Shown: piece by piece, positions 36,413-45,182 of the stretch | Numbering within the stretch: the first letter of the stretch is position 1 | Layout of the letters: every line of letters starts with the position of its first letter | Assembly: GCF_003854965.1 (NCBI RefSeq) | Contig: NZ_RQPI01000008.1 | Coordinates: forward strand, 152,517 to 216,516 | Reading direction: 5' to 3' | Length of the DNA stretch: 64,000 nt | Source: Paenibacillus rhizophilus | GTDB taxonomy: Bacteria; Bacillota; Bacilli; Paenibacillales; Paenibacillaceae | The notes under the pieces: generated by a model | Database searches by the model: none | What the model saw: only the letters and a program-made list of their open reading frames with translations | What the model was told of the DNA's origin: nothing | Made by a program: the position numbers and the translations under genes

Positions 36413-36976
36413 ATGTTCGAGAGAGTTAAGAAAGCCATCGCGTTCCGGCTGGGGAGAATCAGCGCGGAGGAATTGAACATCAATGCATGTATCAACCAGG
36501 GAATGACGGTCGGACGGGGCTGCCACGGGTTAGGCGCCGCGACAATCGACTACGCGCATTGTTGGCTGATCGAAATCGGCGATAATGTCACTTTCGCTCC
36601 GCAGGTGTATTTACTGGCTCACGACGCAAGCACCAAGCGGCATCTGGATTATACGAAGATTGCGAAGATCGTCATTGAAGACGGGGCCTTTATCGGAGCA
36701 AGAGCTTTGATAATGCCGGGCGTAACCGTAGGAAAGAACTCAATCGTAGCCGCAGGCAGCGTCGTGACCAAATCCGTGCCGGAGGGCATGGTCGTTGCAG
36801 GCAATCCTGCAAGAGTTCTGTCCACAACCGAGGCTTATATTCAAAAGCATAAGGAGAAGATGGAACAGTCGGACCTGTACGACGAGACATGGACCATCGG
36901 CCGCCGGATTTCGCCGGATATGTGCAGACAAATGTCGGATCAATTGATGAATGGCTCCGTCGGCTATGTGAAGTGA
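36413..36976 (+). CDS. Acyltransferase, hexapeptide type
   Basis: The 187-aa left-handed beta-helix protein has CHGLGAATIDYAHCWLIEIG near residues 36-55, VYLLAHDAST with the catalytic His and VGKNSIVAAGSVVTKSVPEG, a pattern of sugar O-acetyltransferases of the serine-acetyltransferase-like group. It starts 12 bp after the third GT4 with AAGGGGTGAG as ribosome site. With the gene at 29912 it suggests two acetylation steps in this polymer. Confidence 0.84.
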   Translation: MFERVKKAIAFRLGRISAEELNINACINQGMTVGRGCHGLGAATIDYAHCWLIEIGDNVTFAPQVYLLAHDASTKRHLDYTKIAKIVIEDGAFIGARALIMPGVTVGKNSIVAAGSVVTKSVPEGMVVAGNPARVLSTTEAYIQKHKEKMEQSDLYDETWTIGRRISPDMCRQMSDQLMNGSVGYVK

Positions 36977-37016
36977 GCCTTGAGCCTAAATACGATCCCG
37001 AAAGGATTTGCCCGAG

Positions 37017-38219
37017 ATGGTTATACAGCTTCTGCTTTATCTCATTCTTGCTATTGTTGTCATCGCCATCGCCATTGATCTTATCCCTGTCTGGAAAAGC
37101 TGGTTTGGGCGGATACATATCGGCCGCTATAGCGACAAGCGGGTCTGGAGCCGCGCGCTGACCGTGAGGGGCTTATCCTGGCTTAGCAGGATGCCCGCGA
37201 TTAAAGTCACCGATAATACCCGCCTCATCGTGCTGGATATGCTCAGGGGGAATTATACGAAAAGCGCGATCCAGCATTGGCAGGAGGCCGCCCTGCTGCT
37301 CGGCCTCAACGAATATTTGCGGCATAACGACGATCCTGCCGCCAGACAGAGCATCATGAAATTCCTGGATTCGAAATTGGACGGCGGCGGCCGATGGAAA
37401 GAACAGCCGAAGCATGTGGACACCGCTATTCTTGCCTACGCGATCCTGAGCCTTGATTTTATCGATTCTGACCGGTATGAGCCGGCGATACACGCCATAT
37501 GGGAACTGATCCGGGAACATCTGGGCGGCGACGGGACCGTAAACTACCGTCAATCGATGAAAGGGTACCGCTATGTGGACACGGTCGGCTTCATCTGCCC
37601 TTTCCTTGTGGCCTACGGCTTAAAGTACGATCAGCCGGAGTGCATCGATCTGGCGGTTAAGCAGATAGTCGAATACGAGCAATACGGCATGCTTGAGTCC
37701 CATCATATCCCGGTGCATGCCTACAAAGTGGAGAACCGTGTCCCGCTTGGGCTGTACGGATGGGGCCGCGGGCTCGGCTGGTTCGCCGTCGGACTCATCG
37801 ACGCCTGGAGCCAGCTGCCCCCGGGTCACCGGCACAAGCCCGTTCTTGAACGCAGCGTAGAGACGTATGCCCGGGCGGTCATGCGCTTCCAGCATCCGGA
37901 CGGAAGCTGGAAATGGACGGTTACCCGCGGCGAATGCCGGCCGGACTCTTCAGCGGCGGCCACCCTGTCGTGGTTTCTGCTGGGCGCTTCGGCCATCGAC
38001 CGGATTTCAGCGGAATGCCGTTTATCGGCAGAAACCGCCATGCAGTACCTTATGGGGGTGACGAGACGCAGCGGAGCCGTTGATTTCTCACAAGGAGACA
38101 CGAAAGATATCGGTGTCTACTCGATGCTGTTCGATGTTCTGCCCTTTACCCAAGGCTATGCCATCCGCACGATCAACCGGTATCTGAACACTTTCCATAA
38201 GAAGGGGGAGCCGAGATGA
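37017..38219 (+). CDS. Membrane-anchored GH88/GH105-type unsaturated uronyl hydrolase
   Basis: The 400-aa protein has an N-terminal membrane helix (LLLYLILAIVVIAIAIDLIP) and an alpha/alpha-barrel with TVGFICPFL near residue 185 and YGWGRGLGWFAVGLIDAW near 247, the pattern of YteR-like GH105/GH88 enzymes. They remove 4,5-unsaturated uronic acids left by lyases. Such a hydrolase in a synthesis operon suggests trimming of the polymer at the cell surface, possibly after cleavage by the beta-helix proteins in this window. ATG 37017 follows AAAGGAT at nine bases. Exact substrate is unproven. Confidence 0.8.
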   Translation: MVIQLLLYLILAIVVIAIAIDLIPVWKSWFGRIHIGRYSDKRVWSRALTVRGLSWLSRMPAIKVTDNTRLIVLDMLRGNYTKSAIQHWQEAALLLGLNEYLRHNDDPAARQSIMKFLDSKLDGGGRWKEQPKHVDTAILAYAILSLDFIDSDRYEPAIHAIWELIREHLGGDGTVNYRQSMKGYRYVDTVGFICPFLVAYGLKYDQPECIDLAVKQIVEYEQYGMLESHHIPVHAYKVENRVPLGLYGWGRGLGWFAVGLIDAWSQLPPGHRHKPVLERSVETYARAVMRFQHPDGSWKWTVTRGECRPDSSAAATLSWFLLGASAIDRISAECRLSAETAMQYLMGVTRRSGAVDFSQGDTKDIGVYSMLFDVLPFTQGYAIRTINRYLNTFHKKGEPR

Positions 38220-39097
38220 AAATAACCGTCTTTACCCCGACCTATAACCGGGGGTACATCCTCCCAGAGCTGTATCAATCGCTGAAGGCTCAAACCTTCG
38301 CCGATTTTGAATGGCTGGTGATCGACGACGGCTCGAACGACCGAACGCATGAGCTGTTTGACGCCTGGCTGCGAGAGCAGAACCGGTTCTCTGTCCGCTA
38401 TTACAGGGTGGAGAACGGGGGGAAGCACCGGGCGATCAACAAGGGGGTGGATCTGGCGGAAGGCGAGCTGTTCTTTATCGTCGATTCGGACGACCGCCTG
38501 ACACCGGATGCGCTGGAGAGCATCGTGAAATGGGAAGAGGGGCTTACGGACAAGAGCCGTTTTTGCGGCGTCGCCGGAAACCGGGGAGCGAATGAACAGC
38601 ATATTTTGGGGACCACTTTCGAGGGCGAATATGTGGACGCCACGTCGCTTGAAAGAACCCGGCTCGGCATTACCGGCGATAAGGCCGAGATTTTTTATAC
38701 AGAAATTTTAAGAAATTACAAGTTCGACGAAATCGAGGGCGAGACATTCATTACGGAATCAACGGTGTGGGACCGCATGGCCTACGACGGATTAAAGATC
38801 AGATGGTTTAATCAAACCATTTATATTTGCGACTATCTTGAAGATGGATTGACCCACAATATGAAACGGATTTTTTCGGAAAATCCGCAAGGGACGGCTC
38901 TTTATATCAAACAGCAGATTAAGCACTATGAATATGATTTGCGGGGAAGGCTTTCCAACTACAACTTGTACTACGATTTTGTGGGAGGCAGAACCGGTCT
39001 GAGACAGGCGGCCCGCTATTTGGAAATACATCCTTTGACTTTATTCACCGCCACATGTCTGGTGCGGCTGAGGAAGCTTATGCTGCAGCGGCCCTAG
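38216..39097 (+). CDS. Glycosyltransferase family 2
   Basis: This 293-aa GT-A enzyme opens ITVFTPTYNRGYILPELYQS, with DDGSNDRTHELFDAW near residue 40 and FIVDSDDRL near 85. It resembles the GT2 at 22749 (same TVFTPTYNR start and spacing), so the two operons carry related enzymes. It overlaps the hydrolase stop by 4 bp. Confidence 0.85.
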   Translation: MKITVFTPTYNRGYILPELYQSLKAQTFADFEWLVIDDGSNDRTHELFDAWLREQNRFSVRYYRVENGGKHRAINKGVDLAEGELFFIVDSDDRLTPDALESIVKWEEGLTDKSRFCGVAGNRGANEQHILGTTFEGEYVDATSLERTRLGITGDKAEIFYTEILRNYKFDEIEGETFITESTVWDRMAYDGLKIRWFNQTIYICDYLEDGLTHNMKRIFSENPQGTALYIKQQIKHYEYDLRGRLSNYNLYYDFVGGRTGLRQAARYLEIHPLTLFTATCLVRLRKLMLQRP

Positions 39098-39135
39098 TTC
39101 GTTCAAGCACACTGAAAAGGATATAGGGGATGGCC

Positions 39136-40683
39136 ATGAGAGTAAAAAACTCCATCATCAACATAACGGCAGGCATCGGCAATCAACTGGTAATAACCCT
39201 GCTGAGCTTTGTATCCAGAACCGTCTTCATTAACAGCCTCGGCATCGAGTATCTGGGCGTGAATGGACTGTTCACGAATATTCTCGCGATGCTGACGCTG
39301 GCGGAGGCGGGAATCGGAACAAGCATTATGTACAGTCTGTATAAGCCGATTGCGGAGAACGACTACGAGAAGATCAACAAGCTGATGCGGCTGTACCGCA
39401 GCGCCTATCTGGTCATCGCACTGGTCGTCACGGCGCTGGGCCTGTCCCTTCTCCCTTTTCTTGATGAAATCGTCAAAAACACAAGCATACATCATCTCTA
39501 TTTGATCTATCTGATCTTCCTTCTCAATACGGTGACGCCATATCTCTTCTCCTATAAGAATTCATTCCTGAATGTGAACCAGAAGAGCTATATCGTGACT
39601 GTGGCGTATTCCGCATCCTCCATTCTTTCAACCAGTCTCAAAATCGGCATCCTGTATTTTACTGCGAATTATATCCTGTTCCTGATCATCGACAGCATCC
39701 TGACTATCGTTACCTCGGTATTTCTGACCATGACCGCCAACCGGAAATATCCCTATCTGAGGCAAAAGGCGATTGGCAAGCTCGACGCGGAAACCAAAGG
39801 CGGAATCATCAAAAATGTCAAAGCGATCGTCATCCAGAACATCGGCAGCTATCTGGTGCTCGGGACGGAGAATATTCTGATCTCCACATTTATTAGCGTC
39901 GCGGCCGTGGGCCTGTATTCCAACTATAAAATGTTAATCGATATTGCCAGAACTTTTATCAATCAGGTGTTCAGCAATTTGTACCACAGTGTCGGGAATC
40001 TCGTATCCAGCGAGAGCGAGGAGAAGATATACAGTGTCTATAAAGTAATGCTGCTGCTCAGCTTCTGGCTGTATTCCTTGCTTACGATCCTCCTGTATCT
40101 CCTGATCGAACCGTTTATCGCGCTCTGGATCGGCGGAAAGTTCCTAATGACCGGCGGGGTTCTGCTCGTCCTGCTGCTGTTGTTCTATGAACGGGGAATG
40201 CGCAATCCAATCAGCACGGTGAAGACGACGGCCGGTATTTTTCATGAAGACCGCTTCGTTCCGCTGGCCCAGGCCGTCCTCGGACTTGGAGTTTCCATTA
40301 TCCTTGTGCGGCAGATCGGCATTGCCGGCGTCTTTATCGGCTCCCTGTTCGGCACCCTGGCCATGCCCTTCTGGACGACGCCCTATCTGGTCTATAAAAA
40401 GGTGTTCCATCTGCCCGTCGCCGACTATTACCTGAAATATGGCTATTATTCATTGATTGGGATAAGCGCTTTTTTTGCAGCGTACTATACAAGCGGTTTT
40501 ATCCATGCGGGAAATTTTTCACAGCTGATAGTAAAAGGAATTGTCGCGTTTGCAACCGTCAACCTGATCTACTTCGCGGTATTTCATCGGAAGGAAGAAT
40601 TTAAATACCTTCAGGGCATTACCAAGATTATGTTTGGCAAAGTCACCTTAAAGTTCAAGCCCCATTTGAAGAACGGAGGATGA
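39136..40683 (+). CDS. Polysaccharide flippase (Wzx/EpsK-like)
   Basis: The 515-aa protein has about 12-14 membrane segments and the family start NSIINITAGIGNQLVITLLSF, then LGVNGLFTNILAMLTLAEAGIG, which is typical of the EpsK-type branch of the MOP exporters. It flips lipid-linked repeat units to the outer face. No flippase is visible in the 16085 operon, so this one probably serves both operons. ATG 39136 with AGGGGA five bases ahead is preferred over 39130. Confidence 0.87.
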   Translation: MRVKNSIINITAGIGNQLVITLLSFVSRTVFINSLGIEYLGVNGLFTNILAMLTLAEAGIGTSIMYSLYKPIAENDYEKINKLMRLYRSAYLVIALVVTALGLSLLPFLDEIVKNTSIHHLYLIYLIFLLNTVTPYLFSYKNSFLNVNQKSYIVTVAYSASSILSTSLKIGILYFTANYILFLIIDSILTIVTSVFLTMTANRKYPYLRQKAIGKLDAETKGGIIKNVKAIVIQNIGSYLVLGTENILISTFISVAAVGLYSNYKMLIDIARTFINQVFSNLYHSVGNLVSSESEEKIYSVYKVMLLLSFWLYSLLTILLYLLIEPFIALWIGGKFLMTGGVLLVLLLLFYERGMRNPISTVKTTAGIFHEDRFVPLAQAVLGLGVSIILVRQIGIAGVFIGSLFGTLAMPFWTTPYLVYKKVFHLPVADYYLKYGYYSLIGISAFFAAYYTSGFIHAGNFSQLIVKGIVAFATVNLIYFAVFHRKEEFKYLQGITKIMFGKVTLKFKPHLKNGG

Positions 40684-40687
40684 TGGC

Positions 40688-41722
40688 ATGGCTATTCTAA
40701 TTACCGGAGGCGCCGGCTATATCGGCAGCCATACCGCGGTGGAACTGCTGGAAGCGGGATACGAAATTGTGATTGTCGATAATTACGCCAACAGCCATCC
40801 AGAGGCAATCCGGCGGATCACGGAAATCACGGGCCGGACGTTTCCATTTTATGAGTTAGATTTATTGGATAGTGAAGGGCTGGACGACGTATTCGCCCGG
40901 CACTCTATCGAGGCTGTGATTCATTTTGCGGGGCTTAAAGCGGTGGGGGAGTCGGTGGAGAACCCGCTCAAGTACTATCATACGAATCTGCTAAGCACCC
41001 TGACGCTGTGCAAGGTTATGCAGAAATACGAGGTGTTCCGCATTGTCTTCAGCTCATCGGCGACCGTATACGGCGCTCCGGAGTCTGTGCCGATTACGGA
41101 GGATTCTCCTGTCGGCGCTACCAATCCTTATGGACGCACCAAAGAAATGATCGAACACATTCTGCGCGATGTTGCGGTGTCCGATTCCCGCTGGGCCATT
41201 TCGATCCTGCGCTATTTTAACCCGATAGGAGCCCACAAGAGCGGGCGGATCGGCGAGAATCCGAACGGCATTCCGAACAATTTGCTGCCCTATATCTCCC
41301 AGGTAGCCGTCGGCAAGCTGGCCACGCTCAGCGTATACGGGGATGACTATCCGACAGTTGACGGCACGGGCGTAAGAGATTATATTCATGTCGTGGATCT
41401 GGCGCAGGGCCATTTGAAGGCGCTGGAGCGGATTATGGAACGTGCCTCTGTGGATGTGTACAATCTGGGAACGGGCCGGGGCTTAAGCGTGCTGGAGATG
41501 GTGAGGGCCTTCGAGAAGGTGTCGGGCCAGGTCATACCTTACCGAGTTGCAGAACGAAGAGCGGGCGATATCGCCGTCTGCTACGCAGATACGTCCAGGG
41601 CGAATGAAGAATTGCAATGGCAGGCTAACCGCGGAATTGAAGAGATGTGCGAAGATACGTGGCGGTGGCAATCGGTGAATCCCGGAGGCTATGCGGAGAG
41701 TGAACTGGAAAAAGCGAAGTAA
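40688..41722 (+). CDS. galE: UDP-glucose 4-epimerase
   Basis: The 344-aa SDR enzyme has the NAD motif GGAGYIGSHTAVEL at residue 7, SSSATVYG with the catalytic Ser near 120 and NPYGRTKEMIE with the Tyr/Lys pair near 148. Length and motifs are those of GalE. It interconverts UDP-Glc and UDP-Gal (and perhaps the GlcNAc forms) to supply donors for the glycosyltransferases upstream. ATG 40688 is 4 bp behind the flippase stop, with GGAGGATG as ribosome site. It closes the operon at the 41729 terminator. Confidence 0.95.
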   Translation: MAILITGGAGYIGSHTAVELLEAGYEIVIVDNYANSHPEAIRRITEITGRTFPFYELDLLDSEGLDDVFARHSIEAVIHFAGLKAVGESVENPLKYYHTNLLSTLTLCKVMQKYEVFRIVFSSSATVYGAPESVPITEDSPVGATNPYGRTKEMIEHILRDVAVSDSRWAISILRYFNPIGAHKSGRIGENPNGIPNNLLPYISQVAVGKLATLSVYGDDYPTVDGTGVRDYIHVVDLAQGHLKALERIMERASVDVYNLGTGRGLSVLEMVRAFEKVSGQVIPYRVAERRAGDIAVCYADTSRANEELQWQANRGIEEMCEDTWRWQSVNPGGYAESELEKAK

Positions 41723-41728
41723 AACAGA

Positions 41729-41769
41729 GCCGTCTCGAAGGCGTAATTGCTGGAGAGAAGGCTTTTTTT
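41729..41769 (+). terminator. Terminator after galE
   Basis: GCCGTCTC (41729-41736) pairs with GAGAAGGC (41755-41762) with one mismatch, then seven T. The loop is long (18 bases) but the T-run is good. Confidence 0.65.
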
Positions 41770-41781
41770 GAAATATCAGAA

Positions 41782-41872
41782 AGTATAAGCTTAGCGCTTA
41801 TCCTTAGCCTGATATTTTTACGAGAAACAGATGCCTTCCTCTTCCAGAGGACGGCGAAGCCGTTTCTTCTTA
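41782..41872. repeat. Structured dispersed repeat, copy 2
   Basis: This copy shows GTATAAGC, GCGCTTA, TTTTTACGAGAAACAG, TGCC and GCCGTTTCTTCTT in the same order as copies at 6974 and 53291. It lies between galE and the convergent sinR-like gene. Confidence 0.65.
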
Positions 41873-41901
41873 AAATAAAAAAATGTATAAGTTCACGCTG
41901 G

Positions 41902-42231
41902 CTACCGTCGTTCCATCCTCCATTTGTTGTACTCCAGGAAGTCGCGAAACTCTCTTTTGCTGATGCCGGAGTGCATTGCTTCCTTAATTAAGTCGTTCCA
42001 TTCCATATCCGTCTGCTCGGCGTCTTCCTTCCGCTGATCCGAATGCAGGAATTCTTCTACGGTTATGCCCAGAACGGAGCCGACCTTTTCCAGAAACTGA
42101 ATGGAGGGATTCTTCTGGATTCCGCGTTCGATCGAGCTTAAATAAGATTTGGCAACTCCGGCTCTTTCGGACAATTCCGTAAGGGAATAGTTCTTCTTTT
42201 TACGAAGCTGTTGTATCCGTTTACCGATCAT
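41902..42231 (-). CDS. sinR: SinR-like biofilm repressor
   Basis: The 109-aa protein has an N-terminal XRE helix-turn-helix with AGVAKSYLSSIER, identical over the recognition helix to what I recall of B. subtilis SinR, followed by NPSIQFLEKV. The C-terminal SinI/SinR-type dimerisation domain reads EWNDLIKEAMHSGISKREFR. Length is close to SinR (111). SinR represses eps and tapA by binding GTTCTYT. Here it is the third gene of an operon with lasso B1 and B2, and its own operon carries palindrome site H, so it is probably autoregulated. Start ATG 42231 has GGAGG six bases ahead. No SinI-like antagonist is visible in the window. Confidence 0.9.
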   Translation of the reverse strand: MIGKRIQQLRKKKNYSLTELSERAGVAKSYLSSIERGIQKNPSIQFLEKVGSVLGITVEEFLHSDQRKEDAEQTDMEWNDLIKEAMHSGISKREFRDFLEYNKWRMERR

Positions 42232-42247
42232 AGCTGACCTCCGTTAC

Positions 42248-42706
42248 TTAGCTGGTACCCGCAGATTTGGCGAATTTGTCGACGATAACAAACTGATCCA
42301 TGACTTCCGCTCCGGAAATATAATAAGGACCGCTGCGAAGCCAAGCATGGGCTATCAGATTTCCGTCCTTGTCCTTGGCCGTTCCTAAATAAAGGGTGCA
42401 GCCGATGCCCCTTCTCTCCAGCATTTTCATACCCGCTATAGCCCTTACCAGGCATTTGCTGTCCCATGGTGTATATTTGCTGATCGTATTAATGGAATTG
42501 GCAATATGCCTCATCGAGGGAGTATGTTCTGAATCGCTGTCCCGATCCGTCTCCTGTCCTCTTTCACCGAGCGAAGGAGCCACTTTGGAGAACTTGTAGA
42601 AGAGGAGGGTGCGCGCCCATCCCAATAGCACAAAGGCTTCCAAATAAAACAAAAGGGTAGTCTTGTCCAATGTGAACAACAACCGGAGTTTGCTTACGAG
42701 CTTCAT
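42248..42706 (-). CDS. Lasso leader protease (B2 protein, transglutaminase-like)
   Basis: The 152-aa protein has the lasso B2 pattern: an N-terminal basic/hydrophobic part, then the catalytic Cys in WDSKCLVRAIAGMKML near residue 97 and the catalytic His in IAHAWLRSG near 130, followed by VIVDKFA. B2 cleaves the leader from the precursor once B1 has bound it. It overlaps B1 by 4 bp (ATGA at 42706) and is followed 16 bp later by the sinR-like gene. The precursor, cyclase and kinase are about 36 kb away, and no second B2 is visible, so this one must serve them. Confidence 0.88.
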   Translation of the reverse strand: MKLVSKLRLLFTLDKTTLLFYLEAFVLLGWARTLLFYKFSKVAPSLGERGQETDRDSDSEHTPSMRHIANSINTISKYTPWDSKCLVRAIAGMKMLERRGIGCTLYLGTAKDKDGNLIAHAWLRSGPYYISGAEVMDQFVIVDKFAKSAGTS

Positions 42707-43005
42707 TCGGCATCAGCCACACGGATCAGATCTTCTTTCAGCAGATGCTGTAAAAAAGGAATGACGTCCTGCTCGCAAATGTCAGCGTCAATTTCATAGA
42801 TTTGTTGAAGAGATTCTATAATTTCCTTTACAGACCGGGGAGTGCTGATTGCGCTCCAAATATCTCCTCCAACCTGTCCCAGGTTAAAATACTTTCCTTT
42901 TTGTACGCTGAGCATCACCTTTTCGCCATCCATATCGCTGACAATGTTGCCTTCGCATTGAACAAGAACGGTATCTATCGATAAAATCTTTGGCTGTTTC
43001 ATCAT
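42703..43005 (-). CDS. Lasso leader-binding protein (B1 / RRE, PqqD-like)
   Basis: The 100-aa protein is a PqqD-fold RiPP recognition element. A beta-hairpin with DGEKVMLSVQKGKYFNLGQVG is followed by DIWSAISTPRSVKEI and a helical C-terminal half ending LLKEDLI. B1 binds the precursor leader and delivers it to B2 and the cyclase. It is first in the B1-B2-sinR operon; AAGGAG lies ten bases before ATG 43005 and operator site H 65 bp upstream. The family call rests on the fold pattern and the adjacent B2 gene. Confidence 0.88.
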   Translation of the reverse strand: MMKQPKILSIDTVLVQCEGNIVSDMDGEKVMLSVQKGKYFNLGQVGGDIWSAISTPRSVKEIIESLQQIYEIDADICEQDVIPFLQHLLKEDLIRVADAE

Positions 43006-43069
43006 TGATAATCCACTCCTTAATAGGAAATTTGGGAGGATAAATCAAAGGAATTCAATACGATTTCAT

Positions 43070-43085
43070 GTTCTTTATAGAGAAC
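43070..43085. promoter_or_regulatory. SinR-type palindromic operator (site H)
   Basis: GTTCTTTATAGAGAAC: on both strands the half-site matches GTTCTYT with no mismatch, the best site in the window. On the reverse strand a TATAAT (43094-43089) lies 3 bp before it, so it would cover the start point of the B1-B2-sinR operon. Confidence 0.8.
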
Positions 43086-43166
43086 GTTATTATAATAATA
43101 AGTTAACATTCAGCTATACCAAAGTCAACTGTCCACAGGGGTAATTTTAGATTCGACTTTAGGATA

Positions 43167-43195
43167 TTGACCTCATTATATGAATGTGGTATATA
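43167..43195 (+). promoter_or_regulatory. htpG sigma-A promoter
   Basis: TTGACC (43167-43172), 17 bp, TATATA (43190-43195). The predicted start point falls at the left edge of the CIRCE element. Confidence 0.85.
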
Positions 43196-43205
43196 AAAAT
43201 AGGGA

Positions 43206-43232
43206 TTAGCACTCAAAGAGTTAGAGTGCTAA
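43206..43232. promoter_or_regulatory. CIRCE element (HrcA operator)
   Basis: TTAGCACTC, nine bases, GAGTGCTAA: a perfect copy of the CIRCE inverted repeat. It lies between the htpG promoter and start codon, so htpG should be repressed by HrcA. Confidence 0.97.
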
Positions 43233-43273
43233 ATATGCATTCATTTGTATTTTATCTTGGAAGGAGACTAGGC

Positions 43274-45154
43274 ATGGTCAAAAAGCAGTTTCAAGCGGAA
43301 TCCAAACGATTGCTGGAGATGATGATCAACTCGATTTACACACAGCGTGAGATTTTTCTCCGCGAGCTCATTTCCAATTCCAGCGACGCGATCGACAAGA
43401 TTTATTACAAAGCGCTGACCGACGATACGCTCACGTTCAACAAAGAGGATTATTTCATTAAAATCACTGTCGACAAAGAGAACCGCACCCTGAGCGTCTC
43501 CGATACGGGAATCGGCATGACGCAGGAAGAGCTGGAGAGCAATCTCGGCGTTATCGCGAAGAGCGGCTCGCTCGCCTTCAAGAAGGAGAACGAAGCGAAG
43601 GACGGCCATAATATTATCGGCCAGTTCGGGGTAGGCTTCTATTCCGCTTTCATGGTAGCCGACAATATTACGGTGATCAGCCGGCCGCTCGGCAGCGATA
43701 CGGCTCTCAAATGGGAGTCCGAAGGCGCGGATGGCTATACGATTGAGCCTTGCGAGAAGGCTTCGGTCGGCACCGATATTATTTTGAAGATCAAGGAGAA
43801 CACCGAGGAAGACAACTACGACGAATATCTGGAAGAGTACCGGCTGAGATCGATCATCAAGAAATACTCCGATTTTATCCGCTATCCGATCAAGATGGAC
43901 GTTACCCGCAGTGTGCCGAAGGAAGGCGCGGAGAACGAGTACGAGGAAATCACGGAAGAGCAGACCGTCAACAGCATGGTCCCGATTTGGCGCAAGAACA
44001 AGAGCGAGCTGAAAGAAGAGGACTACGAGAACTTCTATCAGGAGAAGCGCTACGGCTTCGATAAGCCGTTGAAGCATATCCATATCAGCGCCGACGGCGC
44101 GGTGGTGTACAACGCGATCCTGTTCATTCCGGAGAATACGCCTTTCGATTATTACACCAAGGAGTATGAAAAAGGCCTGGAGCTGTACTCGAATGGCGTC
44201 CTCATCATGAACAAATGCGGCGATCTGCTTCCCGACTATTTCAGCTTCGTCAAAGGCATGGTCGATTCCGAGGATCTGTCGCTGAATATCTCCCGCGAGC
44301 TGCTTCAGCATGACCGCCAGCTCAGCCTGATCGCGAAGAACATCAAGAACAAGATCAAGAGCGCTCTGCTAAGTCTGCTCAAGGACGAGAGAGAGAAGTA
44401 CGAGAAGTTCTATGGCGCGTTCGGCAGAGGCCTAAAATTCGGCATCTATAACGATTACGGCGTCAACAAGGATACGCTTCAAGATCTTCTGCTGTTCCAC
44501 TCCTCCAAGGAGAAGAAGCTGGTCAGCCTGGACGAATACGTGTCGAGAATGCCCGAGGATCAGAAATACATCTACTACGCTTCAGGTGAGTCCATCGAAC
44601 GGATCGAGAAGCTGCCGCAGACGGAGCTGGTGGCCGATAAAGGCTACGAAATCTTGTATTTTACCGACGATATCGACGAATTCGCTATCAAAATCCTGAT
44701 GAGTTACAAGGACAAAGAGTTCAAATCCGTCTCCAGCGGCGACCTTGGCATCGATACGGAAGAACAGGAGAAAGCGGCGGAAAGCGCCGATACCGAGAAC
44801 AAGGATCTGTTCGAAGCGATGAAGGACGTGCTCGGCGGCAAGGTCAAGAGCGTCAAGGCGTCCAAACGGCTGAAATCCCATCCGGTCTGCCTGTCCTCTG
44901 AAGGCGATCTGACCATCGAGATGGAAAAAACGCTCCGGGCGATGCCGAACGCCGGCGATGTCCAGGCCGACAAGGTGCTGGAAATCAACGTTAACCATGA
45001 CGTCTTCAAGTCCCTGAAGGATGCCCAGAACAAGGACAAGGAGAAGCTGGCGCTCTACACGAATCTGCTGTACAACCAGGCGCTGCTTATCGAAGGGCTG
45101 CCGGTCGGCGATCCGGTGGAGTTCACGAACGATATTTGCAAGATAATGGTGTAA
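43274..45154 (+). CDS. htpG: Molecular chaperone HtpG (Hsp90)
   Basis: The 626-aa protein is a full-length bacterial Hsp90. The GHKL ATP site is seen in [12 protein letters not shown] near residue 33, [11 protein letters not shown] near 80 and [15 protein letters not shown] near 118. The middle domain has [20 protein letters not shown] and [12 protein letters not shown], and a C-terminal dimerisation domain follows. The start is ATG 43274 after GGAAGGAG; longer frames run through the CIRCE element and are wrong. It is monocistronic, with a terminator at 45183. Control by CIRCE is unlike B. subtilis htpG, which is not an HrcA target. Confidence 0.97.
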   Translation: MVKKQFQAESKRLLEMMINSIYTQREIFLRELISNSSDAIDKIYYKALTDDTLTFNKEDYFIKITVDKENRTLSVSDTGIGMTQEELESNLGVIAKSGSLAFKKENEAKDGHNIIGQFGVGFYSAFMVADNITVISRPLGSDTALKWESEGADGYTIEPCEKASVGTDIILKIKENTEEDNYDEYLEEYRLRSIIKKYSDFIRYPIKMDVTRSVPKEGAENEYEEITEEQTVNSMVPIWRKNKSELKEEDYENFYQEKRYGFDKPLKHIHISADGAVVYNAILFIPENTPFDYYTKEYEKGLELYSNGVLIMNKCGDLLPDYFSFVKGMVDSEDLSLNISRELLQHDRQLSLIAKNIKNKIKSALLSLLKDEREKYEKFYGAFGRGLKFGIYNDYGVNKDTLQDLLLFHSSKEKKLVSLDEYVSRMPEDQKYIYYASGESIERIEKLPQTELVADKGYEILYFTDDIDEFAIKILMSYKDKEFKSVSSGDLGIDTEEQEKAAESADTENKDLFEAMKDVLGGKVKSVKASKRLKSHPVCLSSEGDLTIEMEKTLRAMPNAGDVQADKVLEINVNHDVFKSLKDAQNKDKEKLALYTNLLYNQALLIEGLPVGDPVEFTNDICKIMV

Positions 45155-45182
45155 AACAGGGAAGTATATTATGCAGGAGTAA

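Noticed and set aside
23465..38660. Additional AAAGAAC/GTTCTTT half-sites inside coding sequence (for example near 23472, 26154, 33974, 37396 and 38652)
   Set aside because: A 7-bp word is expected several times by chance in 64 kb; none is palindromic or upstream of a gene.
43268..44311. Long minus-strand frame opposite htpG
   Set aside because: Shadow of a highly conserved gene with biased third positions.
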